Assembly (NCBI RefSeq): GCF_901933205.1
Contig: NC_044577.1
Span: 5,901,321 to 5,965,320 of the forward strand
From: Camarhynchus parvulus
Lineage: Eukaryota > Chordata > Aves > Passeriformes > Thraupidae
Length of the DNA stretch: 64,000 nt
Direction: 5' to 3'
Position numbers and translations under genes: made by a program. The first letter of the stretch is position 1. Every line of letters starts with the position of its first letter. The notes under the pieces are model-generated. The model saw nothing but the letters and a program-made list of their open reading frames with translations. It did no database searches and had not been told where the DNA came from. Shown piece by piece: positions 54,007 through 64,000 of the stretch.

Positions 54007-55977
54007 GGGACAGTATGTGGAAGAAAAAAAACAAGTGTCTTCCTGGTTTTTTGTTGTGGTTTTTTTTTCCCTATCCCTGCCCAGAAGCACTGGGATAGCA
54101 TTTTGATAAAAAATCTTGAAGCAGGAATGTGGGAATGTTAAGGCAGAAGTAAAAATTTGAGCCCAGCCTGCTTTAAGAGATGTTGTGAAGACTGGGAACA
54201 GGTATCTAAAACATCTGCATTTCCATGGGAGATGACTAACCTGTGGAGGAAACAGCCAAAGTATTGGTAGGATAGAAGGAAATGTCATTATTTGCCTCTG
54301 TATTTCTATAGCTATTCCTAGGAAAAGGAGTACATAAAGAGATTTTAACCCAAATTTGTGAAAAGGTTTTCCTCTGTTCTTTGCTAAAAATGCCCATAAG
54401 ACTTTCAAGAAAGAAAAAGATTGTGCAAATGACAAAAATAAAAATACGACTACTTTGGTGAATCAGCCAGAAAAATAGGGAGGTCACTCTCAAGGTGCTC
54501 CTGCTAAATTAAAGACCAGCAAAGATACCTGTTTCAATTCCATAGTGTAAATCTTGTGCAAAAGCAGAGAATCTGGGTCTGTAAATACTTATTAATTGTG
54601 GAGTGCTCTAGCAGTGCTTTTGTGGTGCTTGAGGATGGTGAGAGGTTTGCTTGCAGAGCTGGGAGTTCTTACAATAAGATTCTTTCTTTTTCTTTCCTTG
54701 TCTTTGCAGGAAGAGAGGGCAAGGGCTTCACAGCTGTCATCGATGGTTCTTAGTTGCTGAGTACTTTGTTTCTTTGAGTTTGCTGCAGGGAAAGAGAGGG
54801 AGGCACTTTTTAAACTTCTGTAAACATACAGTTACATTGACCTTGAGATGATAAAGCTTCTGCTCTTATTTTCCATTTTCCGTGGCAATGCTTTATCCAG
54901 AAATACCTTCGCATTGAGTATAGACATTTTAAATCTGTCTTCTGCTGAGATATACAGAAGGTCCACCTAGTTAATTGCCCCTGTTATTTATGTGCCAGAT
55001 AGATGGCTTTTTATGGGCTATTTTTTCTTCTTTTCATCAAACCTTGAGCTTGTGGCAGTTCAGATTTCAGAGTTCAGTGCTGTAGGTAGTTCCCTGTGCT
55101 GTCTTCCTTGCAAATTGGAACCTGTATCATGCACGTGGATGGATTTCTATCCTTGCTGTCGTTGTTGCAAAGAAAAGGAACAACAGGCTAATGCCAGTTT
55201 TCCTTAGGAATTGCTTTCTGCCTTTAGGACTGAGATTTGGGCACATATCCGTTCGGTAATGAGCTTTACGTTATTAGTTAATTATTGTTTTTCTTGATTT
55301 CCTGGTGATTCTTAATCAAGGGCAAATTATCTCCTGGTAGGTTCATATCTGACTGAGATAGAGAAATACTGCAATCAGTTCCTTCTGGGTTGTATTGAAA
55401 CAGAAAGCTGGACCTGCTGTAGCCATCATCAGCTCTGCCATGTGTTCCTCAAAGCTGGGGTACCCAGCCAAAAACCTTCTTCATTTATGGGGGTGAAAGA
55501 AACACACGCAGCATGTAGAGCCAGGAATTTGTTAGTTTAGCTTGAACAAAAGTCCTAACAGAAAGAATTATTATTAGGCCAATTATGATCATACAGGCAC
55601 TTACAGTCCAGATCATCTAATTATAAGGGCTCGTTCCTGATAATGATACAGATATAATAAGCTCTCCAGTGTCTGATTCTTTTCTGGTGTTAATGGTCCT
55701 CCTGAAGAGGAAAAGGGAGGTGTCATTACAAGTTGTCAGCAGTGTGAGTTCTTCATGTGGGGGAGTGTGATGTTGGTCTCCTTTGTGCCAGGAAGAAGGT
55801 GAAGTTAATGTTGATGGTTTCTTTCTCCTCACTCGGGTCTATTTGGGGACATTTTAATGTGTTTACTAGCACAAATACATGCTCCACTTAGTTGCTATTT
55901 ATCCAGTGCATCATGATAATTGCCAAAAAGTCAAATTTGCTATATATAATAATTTTTGCTTACGTTTGAGGCTTTTT

Positions 55978-56463
55978 CACAGAATCCCAGACTGGGTCAG
56001 GTTGCAAAGGACCACAGTGGGTCCATCTGGTCCAACCTCCCTGCCCAAGCAGGGTCCTCCCAGACCGCGTGGCACAGGTCTGGAATATCTACAGAGAGGG
56101 AGACTCCACAGCCCCTCTGGGAAATCTGCTCAGTGCTTGGTCACTGCACAGGGCAGAAGTTCTTCCTCACATTCAGGTGGAACTCTCTGTGCATCACTTT
56201 GTGCCCTCTCTTGTTGTCCTGTTGCTGGGCACCATGGAGCAGAGCCTGGTCCATCCTCTCACACGTCCCTGCAGACACTGGCAGACAGGGATGAGGCTGC
56301 TCCTCATCTCCTCTAAAGGCTGAGCAGCCCCAGCTCCCTCTGCCTTACCTCAGGAGAGATGCTTCAGTCCCTCCACTGGATCTGCTCCAGGAGCTCCATG
56401 CCTGTCTTGTCTGAGGAGCCCAGAAATGGACAGAGCACTCTGCATGTGGCCTCACCATGGCTT
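55978..56463 (-). mobile_element. CR1 LINE 3' region, antisense
   Basis: The + strand begins CACAGAATCCCAGACTGGGT and continues through TCTGGTCCAACCTCCCTGCC, GGAATATCTACAGAGAGGGA, TTGTCCTGTTGCTGGGCACC, GAGCAGCCCCAGCTCCCTCT, CTCCAGGAGCTCCATGCCTG and GAGCCCAGAAATGGACAGAG to GTGGCCTCACCATGG. This is the reverse complement of avian CR1, reaching further 5' than the copy at 13640. Small internal deletions are apparent (for example near 56080). The overlapping + strand open frames of 84-145 codons are antisense CR1, not genes. Confidence 0.95.
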
Positions 56464-59400
56464 CATTTCCTTTTTATCCCTGAAATCACTTTTATCCATA
56501 TTTTAAAGTTTCATTCCCGTAGCAAGCAGCAGTGTAGCATTAGTGAGTTGTTTATAGCTCTGGGAGCCTGCTGCCGTCCCATTCCTTCCACATTCAAGGC
56601 CCCTGCTGTGAACTTGTGCTGGTCCTTTTGGGAGTCTCTGTCACAGTCTGTTACAGCCCTGGTTTCCCTCAGCAGCCTCCAAGCTGTGCTTTACTGATAA
56701 TTAAAGGAACACTTTATTAACATAGCATGGTGGTGCACACATCCCTGCTCTGCAGTTGCTAACATTTCACTCTGCAGAAGCACTGGGGCAGTAAAAGACA
56801 CACATAAATGCAGACTTGCTGGCCCAATATTTTTTTTAAATTTTTTTTTCATGGTAATGTCAGTGGTGTTTTTACAGAGTTACTTTCCAACACACTTCAT
56901 CTGCATCACTGAAACTGAAAACATATATCAAATCCTGACATTAATTGACCTTGCCTTGCAAGATGCAGCCTTTATATTTAAGATTTTTTTCTGTAATCTG
57001 GTGTTTTCCTCCAGGGACTCTGTGTGTATAGTATTACAGGTTGGCTTAAGGATAACTAAGATTCTGTCTGTGCCACTTTGCTGTGGCTGAGGTGTGTCAA
57101 AATTTGCAAAGGGTCATTCTTGTCTCAGTTTCCATTGGTCAGATGTATGTTCTTTGAGGAAGCTTGTCATGGTCCTGGGATAATGGTGGCAAGGACCAGA
57201 TCCTGCTGCTGCTGAGGAGCAATTTGTGAGCAGAGGCTTCGAATGGCTCAGTGATCCAACATAAAACTGGTATGAGAAAGGGATTGTGATTTAGCTCTGA
57301 CATAAAGAACTAAAATAAAGAGCTCACTTTGGGGGAATTCATGTGTCTCCTTCAGCCCATCCGTTATTAGTGTATCCTTCAAGGGTTATGGGAAATAACC
57401 TTTAGAAGACCTAACTGTAAATATTAATTCCTCATTTTTTGGTCACTGTCGCACATTGTAGAGATTAGAAAGATTTAAGATTTGGTAGGTTCATTTCAGT
57501 CTCTGTGGCAGACTTTCCTAAAATGTCAGTGACCAAAGAGGCTGAAACTAGAAAACACAGACTCAAAATGTCTGCTATCAATTTTTAATTTGCTTGTAGA
57601 AAGGGTATTGTGTCCTCCTGCAGCCAGGATGGAGTAAGAGTCAGGACAGCAGCAGGATCCTACAGAGAATTTCAGTGCTGCAGACACAGTGGTCACTCTG
57701 GAAAGCTGATAAATGCCAGTGGACACTGGTAGGTGTTGGAGGGCACTGCAGTGAAGAGCTGTTGGATGGAGTCTCAAAGAACTCAGAGGTGCCAAGTGCA
57801 TTATTCATGCAGAAAACAGCAAAGCGGTCTCCAAAATGAGCAAAAAGCAGCTTTAACAGCTGAACCATCCAATCTTGTGTGCTGATGGGAGTATCCATTT
57901 TGTAACCTAATCCCACTGCAGAGCCATTCTAAAGGGAAATCCAATTTTCCCTCTCCAAAGAGGTGTAGAGGTGACCTTCCTCTGAGAGGACTTCTTGGTG
58001 AAGAAGTGGCTGCTCCTGTGAAATGGCTTATGGAATATGAGTGCTGATCAGACAGGGACTTTTTCCATTAGCTTAGAGCTCTCCGGATAGACTTGAGAAG
58101 AAATGTTGTGGAGCTGTCAGTATTTATGCATAGAAAATTGTAACTGGCCAGAAAATAAAGCACAAATCATTATTTCTCATTTAGTGACTGGTGCCCACCT
58201 GAAAATATCAGGAAGCAGTGGCTCCTTGAATTAATATTTTGGTTGCAGTAAAGTCAGATTAGGAAAGATTGGATATGCCATGCTCAGAAAGGTTATTCTG
58301 GGTGCATAAACTTTGCTGCTGGAGTGAAAGGAATAGTGGTGGATTATTTTACCAGGTCATTGGGATGATGGGACCAGGGAATGGCACCTGATGGCTGAAA
58401 TGATCCAGAGCTGGGAAGAGAAGCTGTGGCTGCTCAGGGCACCCCACACTTGCAGCCACCTGGGGAGAGGTGGAGTTAAGCCCTTTTCTCTAACACTGCT
58501 AGGAATAAACATTTCTTGTCAGGATTTACAACATTGCATTTGGTTTGTTTTCTTTGTTTTTTAAATTAGAATCCTAAATGGCAGGAGAAGGAGAGGTAAC
58601 TGGGAAGTGACCCTTGACCATGTTTTTAATCTTTGTGACTGAGGAAGCTTTCTTAAGTGTTGCTGGAAACTTTCATGGTGAATTTGAAACCTCCCCGTGA
58701 GCTCAGCAGGAGTTTCCCCATTGACTTCAAGAGAAGTATAATCAGGCCTAGAATTATTAAAATAAATACCTTTAAATCCCAGACTCTGTAACCATTTTCC
58801 AGATGTCGAATGCCTGTGTCAGCTTCATGCTCTTTTCATTATCTGGTAAAATTATTTTGATAGGTGAGATGCTAATTCTGTACTTCTGTGTTGTTTCCTT
58901 TGTGTGTCCTTAATATTTATGGAATATTCAGCTGACTTCTGCTGAAGCTAACAAAAAAATACCCTGCAGCTTGCAGTAAGCCCAGGCTGTTGTTACACAC
59001 GTGGTTAGGAGCTATCACAGTGAAATATTCAGTGTGCAAGGCTCAGCAGTTCTGTAGGCTTAAAACAATGTTTTTGCACAATGGCAACGCTGCAGCCATT
59101 AAGCCAACTTCAGAAAAGCACAGTTATCTTAAAACAAAAGCAGCAGAGGTGTTAATTTATGCTTCATAACCTGTTATTTGTCATAGTGCTATCTGCATCC
59201 TGCAGCAGGGGATGCTGGAGAGGAGCAGAAAGGCACAGGCACCAGAAGGGTGTCAAACCAAGGGAGGCTTCTTGTGCTGGGAAGAGCATTAATCATCCCA
59301 TAATGAAGTATGTGTTTGTTTCTGGTAGATAATTTGAGAAAGAAAAGAAAAAGAGCTAAGTAATTTCTTTTCCCTTCCATTGCTCCCTTGTACGTCTTTT

Positions 59401-61001
59401 GCAGTTACATAATCAAGGGTAATTAGTGAGATATTCATCAAGGATAACTAGCTTTCATGTATCTTACAGGTGCAACTGTGAAAAATATTTAATGTTCTGA
59501 TTTTCCTCATGATTCTGAAGCAGTAATGTTTTCATTAGGTTTTGCTTTTCATTTCAGCTCATGAGTAATTTATTTTTTCCCCATAAAGTTAGGTAGGAAA
59601 ATCTAACTTGAGACACTCTACAAGATGCTTCAACACAAGTATGTAGTCTCAAAAGCTAATTATGTTTCATGAAAAATTAATTTCAGTCTTTACATTAGAA
59701 AATTAGAAAAGGACCAATATGCATTTTCAGTTGTATAACATAATACATGTATTTTATATATATTGGTGGGTTTTAAATTTAAGAGCTGTCTCAACAGTTC
59801 TCTTTTGCAGGCTACACAACAAAGTGTACTACTGTGTATTCTACAAGTGTGCACATGAGCAACTTAGAGTAGTTTGATAAAATTTGCATTGCAACAAATC
59901 ATTTGAAGTTAGTGAAAAATCTTCTGAGTCATGAAGAATCTCATTTTCTCATCAGGGCCATGATGGATGAGTAAAGCAACACCAACCTTCCTTCCCTCTG
60001 AATTCACCCCCACTCCCTTCCCAGTCTGGCATGATGCTCATGACATTTTTTGCTAGAAAAAGAGCAGTTTCAATCTACTGAATCAACCTTTTCAGGAATA
60101 TTATGGGCTCCAAGGACTTGCTGTTTTTAAATCCTGCATATAACCATGTGTGTGTTAGATTTCTTCTGATATTAAAAGGCCATCAGGAGGGAATGGCTGC
60201 AATCTGTGGTAGAAATATGAGGGGAAAAGGATTATTTACAGCCTGTATATTATTTGTTGTCATCTGGAGGGCTTATCATCTCATCATTTACAATGTGGTT
60301 CTGTTGCAAAGTTGAGGAGTTCCTGGTATTTAGGAAAAGTTTTAAATTTTGCAGCTCAGCATGAGATGCAAACAGCCATAGGCAGAGGCAGGCAGAATCA
60401 GCTCCTAACTTGGAACAAACTGAAAGTTATTGCTAAGCCAGCAACAGATTCATGTTATTTTTTAAAGGACTCTTAGAAGCAAAGTGAGTGGCCAGTGTGA
60501 TCCATAAGCTGATAAAGTGAGGAGGTGACCCCTGCACAGAAATCCTAGAAATGGTCTTTGGGGAAGGAGTTGAGACAAGATCAGGTAAATCGGGCTTTCC
60601 ACGTTAAATTCTGGAATTTCTGCAGGGCTGGAGATGCCCCAGCCCCTCGTGGTGACATCTCCTGGTGCCACCCCCTGGCAGGAGAAGCTTTCCCTAACTC
60701 TTGTCAGCAACTCCCCATGGAGAGCTGTTGAAAACACCCCCTTGTTCCTTGTCTCTTTCAGGAACCCATCGCAGCAATTAATTCCACGGTGGCAGCGTGA
60801 AAAATAAGGAAAAAAGCCTATTAATTTCTTCCTTAGATTACTTCTTCTTTTTCCTTACTTCTTTTTAATTTCTCCTTTCTGTGGAAATAACGTGCCTTGT
60901 GTAGGGAAGGCCTGCAGCACTAACAGGGTAAATTCTTTGGGTATTATAGTATTGTTTTCTTGGAGCTTGAATTTTTTCCTCTAATCTTTACAACAGGAGA
61001 A

Positions 61002-61100
61002 TTTATTATTATTAATAGTAATAATAATACTACTAATAATAGCAATAATAGTAATAAGAATAGTAATAATAATAGTAATAATTTTAGTAATAATAATATG
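61002..61100 (+). repeat. Imperfect (TAA)n / (TAG)n trinucleotide repeat
   Basis: About 100 bp of ATT/AAT-type triplets, opening with ATTATTATT and continuing with AATAATA and AGTAATA units with interruptions such as ACTACT and GCAAT. Open frames through it (Asn/Ser-rich on +, Leu-rich on -) are by-products of the repeat. Confidence 0.92.
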
Positions 61101-61212
61101 AAATATATTGCCATGTATGTAGAATTGAACACCAGAACACAAAGAAGGAGATGCTGCCCTGTTGTGCTGTGTGAAGGGGTCTCCAGCTGCAGAGTAAAAT
61201 ATTTATATTTAT

Positions 61213-61267
61213 ATGCTCTCACACATGCTCTCACATATATATATAAAAATGTATATATGCTCTCACA
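61213..61267 (+). repeat. ATGCTCTCACA direct repeats with a TA tract
   Basis: ATGCTCTCACA occurs at 61213, 61225 and 61257; the last two copies are separated by TATATATATAAAAATGTATAT. Confidence 0.85.
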
Positions 61268-62620
61268 AACCACTGAAGACAAGGAAAATATGTGCATTTT
61301 ACATTTTAGTAAGCAGTGTCTTCTGCCTTAAATGGCATATTTCATTCCCCCTTTGAGCATTTACAGGCGTTACACGGGCTGTGTTCTAGTCACTTATTAT
61401 TTATCATTGATTAAGCTCGATCCTCTTTGTGAGAGACACTAATCTGGTTTGGTGTGACAAGTGTTTATCTGATGAGTTCTTGTCACTCAGTTTGCCACAC
61501 CATAATTCACATGAAGCAGCAGCATCCCATCTCTGCTAGCAGAGGGGTTCCTGCAGCACTCAGAGACAGGGGAATATGCACAGCTTCTAGAATCATCATT
61601 GGAAGCTAAGCAACACTCATTAATACTCATTGCATATCATAGAGTTAAAAAAAAAACAAATTGAAGCAAGCAAAAAAAAATCTCTATTAAAATATGTTTT
61701 GTATCATGTACAGATTGAGAGGGAAGAGATTTTTTTTAAAATAAATCCAAATGCCAGTTTTGTCTCACTTCCACCACACTGCTGAACTCCCAACCCATGT
61801 TTAGGTAATTAGGGCAGGAATTTTTGAAGGGCAGGAAGGATCTGCAGTGGAGTTCCAGCTCCTGTCAGGGTGCAGATGGAGTTAGAGAAAGGACAGGACC
61901 TGGGGAAGCTCCTGCTGGATTTGGGATGCACATGCAGCACTGAACATCCCATGTCTTTGTTATCCCAGCCTGTTGCTGGCCAGGCAGGTGGAGAAAGAGG
62001 GGGCTTGGCCTTTTATTTTGATGAGTTATTTTTAAAAGCTAAAACCACATAAATGAATGATTTAGTGACTACTGGGAATACAGTAATTTTTCCTGATAAA
62101 GTGAGAAGGCAGTAAAGCATCAAAATTTGATATCATGGCTGTTAAATTCTGTAATTTTTATACTTCCATTGATCAGAAAATGAATTTATGGCTACGTATT
62201 TTCAGCGTTGTAAAAGTCCACATAATTTAATTGTTAATCTAAGGTCAAAAGTGAATTAGCATAATAATATCTGAACTGCATTGCCCTAAAATCCCCTGAC
62301 AGACATCTTTCTGACTCCTGCTATTATAAAAACTGTTCCCATTGGTTCTTAACCCCGTTAAAGTTGTTCCTGGATAAGCTTTGCAAGGGTGGTTTATGAG
62401 AGCCTGTTTGAATAAGCAGTCCTTAGATGGTGCCTCTGTGCTGGTGGGATGGCTGTTTTTTCTGTGAGATATTAGCACCACAGAGAGAGCCTGTATCAAT
62501 CCTGATGCTTGCTATGACTTCCCCTTCAGTCTCATAAACTTTGTTAAAAGTCTCACTGCTTTTCTTCAGAGTCAGTTCTGACAATGTTAAGTTATATGTT
62601 CAAAGTTATAAAATTATTAT

Positions 62621-62650
62621 GTATATATTTTTTATATATATATAAAAAAA
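62621..62650 (+). repeat. (TA)n tract with A/T runs
   Basis: GTATATATTTTTTATATATA runs on into TATAAAAAAA. The sequence can fold back on itself. Confidence 0.8.
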
Positions 62651-63014
62651 AGTCTGGGTTTTTTCCCTCCCCTTCATTTTATCACCTTAATGCCCTTGTA
62701 TTCACGTACATTGGGTTTCACTATTCAGCCTTTACGTCCTTTTGCTGTCCTGGGTCTATTTATTAATTAATGCCTTTCTCTGTGTTTTGGAGGTCCATTT
62801 GTTTAAAGGGCTATTGCTACAAGTATCTAGATCTTGAGTTAAAAAAAAAAAAAGCCAAGAGCTGCTTTTCAGGGTGGCAAAAGGCTTGTACTAACAATGT
62901 AAGTAGTGCATTTAATGCCTTAATGTGTCTTTGGTTTTGAAAGGATTTGATCCAGGGAGGGATTTCAGGCAGCAGAATCTGGGCTTGTGGCTTCTCTATT
63001 ATAAAATGCCAGGG

Positions 63015-63071
63015 AGAATTAGGAAATTCATAATTAGGAAACCCAGAATTAGGAAATCCAGCATTAGGAAA
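63015..63071 (+). repeat. Minisatellite, about four units of 15-16 bp
   Basis: The core ATTAGGAAA recurs four times (GAATTAGGAAATTCAT, AATTAGGAAACCCAG, AATTAGGAAATCCAGC, ATTAGGAAACT). On the minus strand an 87-codon open frame reads the array as a repeating FPN(S/A/Y)(G/E) peptide, but nothing suggests that it is translated. Confidence 0.85.
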
Positions 63072-64000
63072 CTTTTTCAAAAAGCAGTGTGCTGAAGTGA
63101 ACTGTCTAATGTGGTAAATGGGGAAGACAAGGGTGAAGGGGCCAGGAGTGGGCTCCTGTTGGAAATCCTCTTAGGATTCCCTTGATTTTTCTTACACTTG
63201 TCCTCCTTGAGAAGTGCAGCCACACCTGCATTTGGAGATCCTGTGGCCACCTCATGGAGAGTTTCATCCGTGCATAGCTACACAGGATTCTGTAAAATTC
63301 TTGCTTTCCATCTGGACTGAGGAGCCTCAGCCCAGCAGGACGTACCGGGTGTGCGCTAAGATACCTGGCTGAATCTTGTAGAAATAGCTGGAATATTTCT
63401 GCTTCAGGTCCTGTGTTTGTTAAAATAATCCAGCTGCTGCCCCAGGGAAAGCAGCCCAGCTGCAGGATCACATTACAAGGCTGGAGAATCAGGGTCAGGC
63501 TTCCCATCCCTTCAGGCTGGGCAAAGTCATTCGCAAGCCGAGGGCTCCGTGCTCTGCAGCTCCAGCATGGCAATGCAGAGTATCAGGATAATGATGAAGG
63601 CATTTAGGTCTCCTGGAGAAATGTCATTTAATTATTCATTGTGCACTGCTGGTTGAACTCTGCTGGCTGGGTCACACACGTTTTTGAGCTGCTTTGTAAG
63701 CAGGGGAAAATGCAGGAGGGAATTCAATGCAGTATCCCTGGCTGTTAATTATTGGCCTACTGATCCAGGGAAAAATCCAAGCATAACAGGCATTAAACTG
63801 CTATTGAAGTTAGCATTAGTGAACTGCTCTGCCACATGCAAAGGCAGAAAAACGGTAAGGAAAAGATGGTTTATAGGAACAAGTCACACTTGTTTTTCTA
63901 TTGGTGCTATTTACTTTGAGCAACTTTAGTGGGGGGTCCCTCTGATGGTAAGAATGCACGGACTAATGGTATGCTTGGGTAATATCTCATTTTCATTTGC

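Noticed and set aside
53708..54493. Minus-strand Phe-rich frames of 85-156 codons near a poly(A) run, considered as a processed pseudogene
   Set aside because: The Phe runs come from the poly(A) tract; no recognisable protein or upstream poly(A) signal was found.
55879..56323. Open frames of 84-145 codons on the + strand
   Set aside because: They run antisense through a CR1 copy.
60944..61331. Asn/Ser-rich and Leu-rich open frames of 117-123 codons
   Set aside because: They are products of the ATT/AAT trinucleotide repeat and change character outside it.

Overview
This window is AT-rich, repeat-bearing vertebrate DNA. The CR1 retrotransposon tails point to a bird: one ends in the ATTCTATGA-type 3' terminus typical of avian CR1. 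LTR-type elements with a passerine look make a songbird-like lineage my best guess, but the species is not determined. I see no prokaryotic operons, tRNA, rRNA, CRISPR array or plasmid or phage structure.

Only one protein-coding segment can be supported: a 144-bp internal exon at 38640-38783 on the + strand, with a consensus acceptor and donor. It encodes 48 residues containing a C-x2-C-x12-H-x5-H zinc finger. The residues match exon 2 of ZNF804A closely. Everything upstream (1-38639) is therefore read as part of intron 1, and everything downstream (38784-64000) as part of intron 2. I found neither the first exon nor the third and fourth exons, which fits the very large introns known for this gene in mammals.

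The intronic DNA holds these layers. (1) CR1-type LINE copies of different ages: a degraded copy with recognisable endonuclease and reverse-transcriptase motifs about 1.08 kb apart (about 5780-7212), an old antisense fragment (about 2990-3265), two sense 3' ends (13640-14017 and 19508-19600), and one antisense copy (55978-56463). (2) Two candidate solo LTRs (27172-27815 and 35266-35742), each with TG...CA ends, a TATA box, a poly(A) signal and a short flanking duplication. (3) An unclassified 94-bp sequence present twice, 4039 bp apart (22616 and 26655), 81/94 identical by hand count. (4) Many microsatellites, small tandem duplications and low-complexity tracts.

Almost all long open frames (up to 193 codons) are chance frames or lie in repeats. 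I found no evidence for a new multi-gene system. The most useful leads are the exon, the unclassified repeat pair, the two LTRs with their possible promoter elements, and the CR1 relic.
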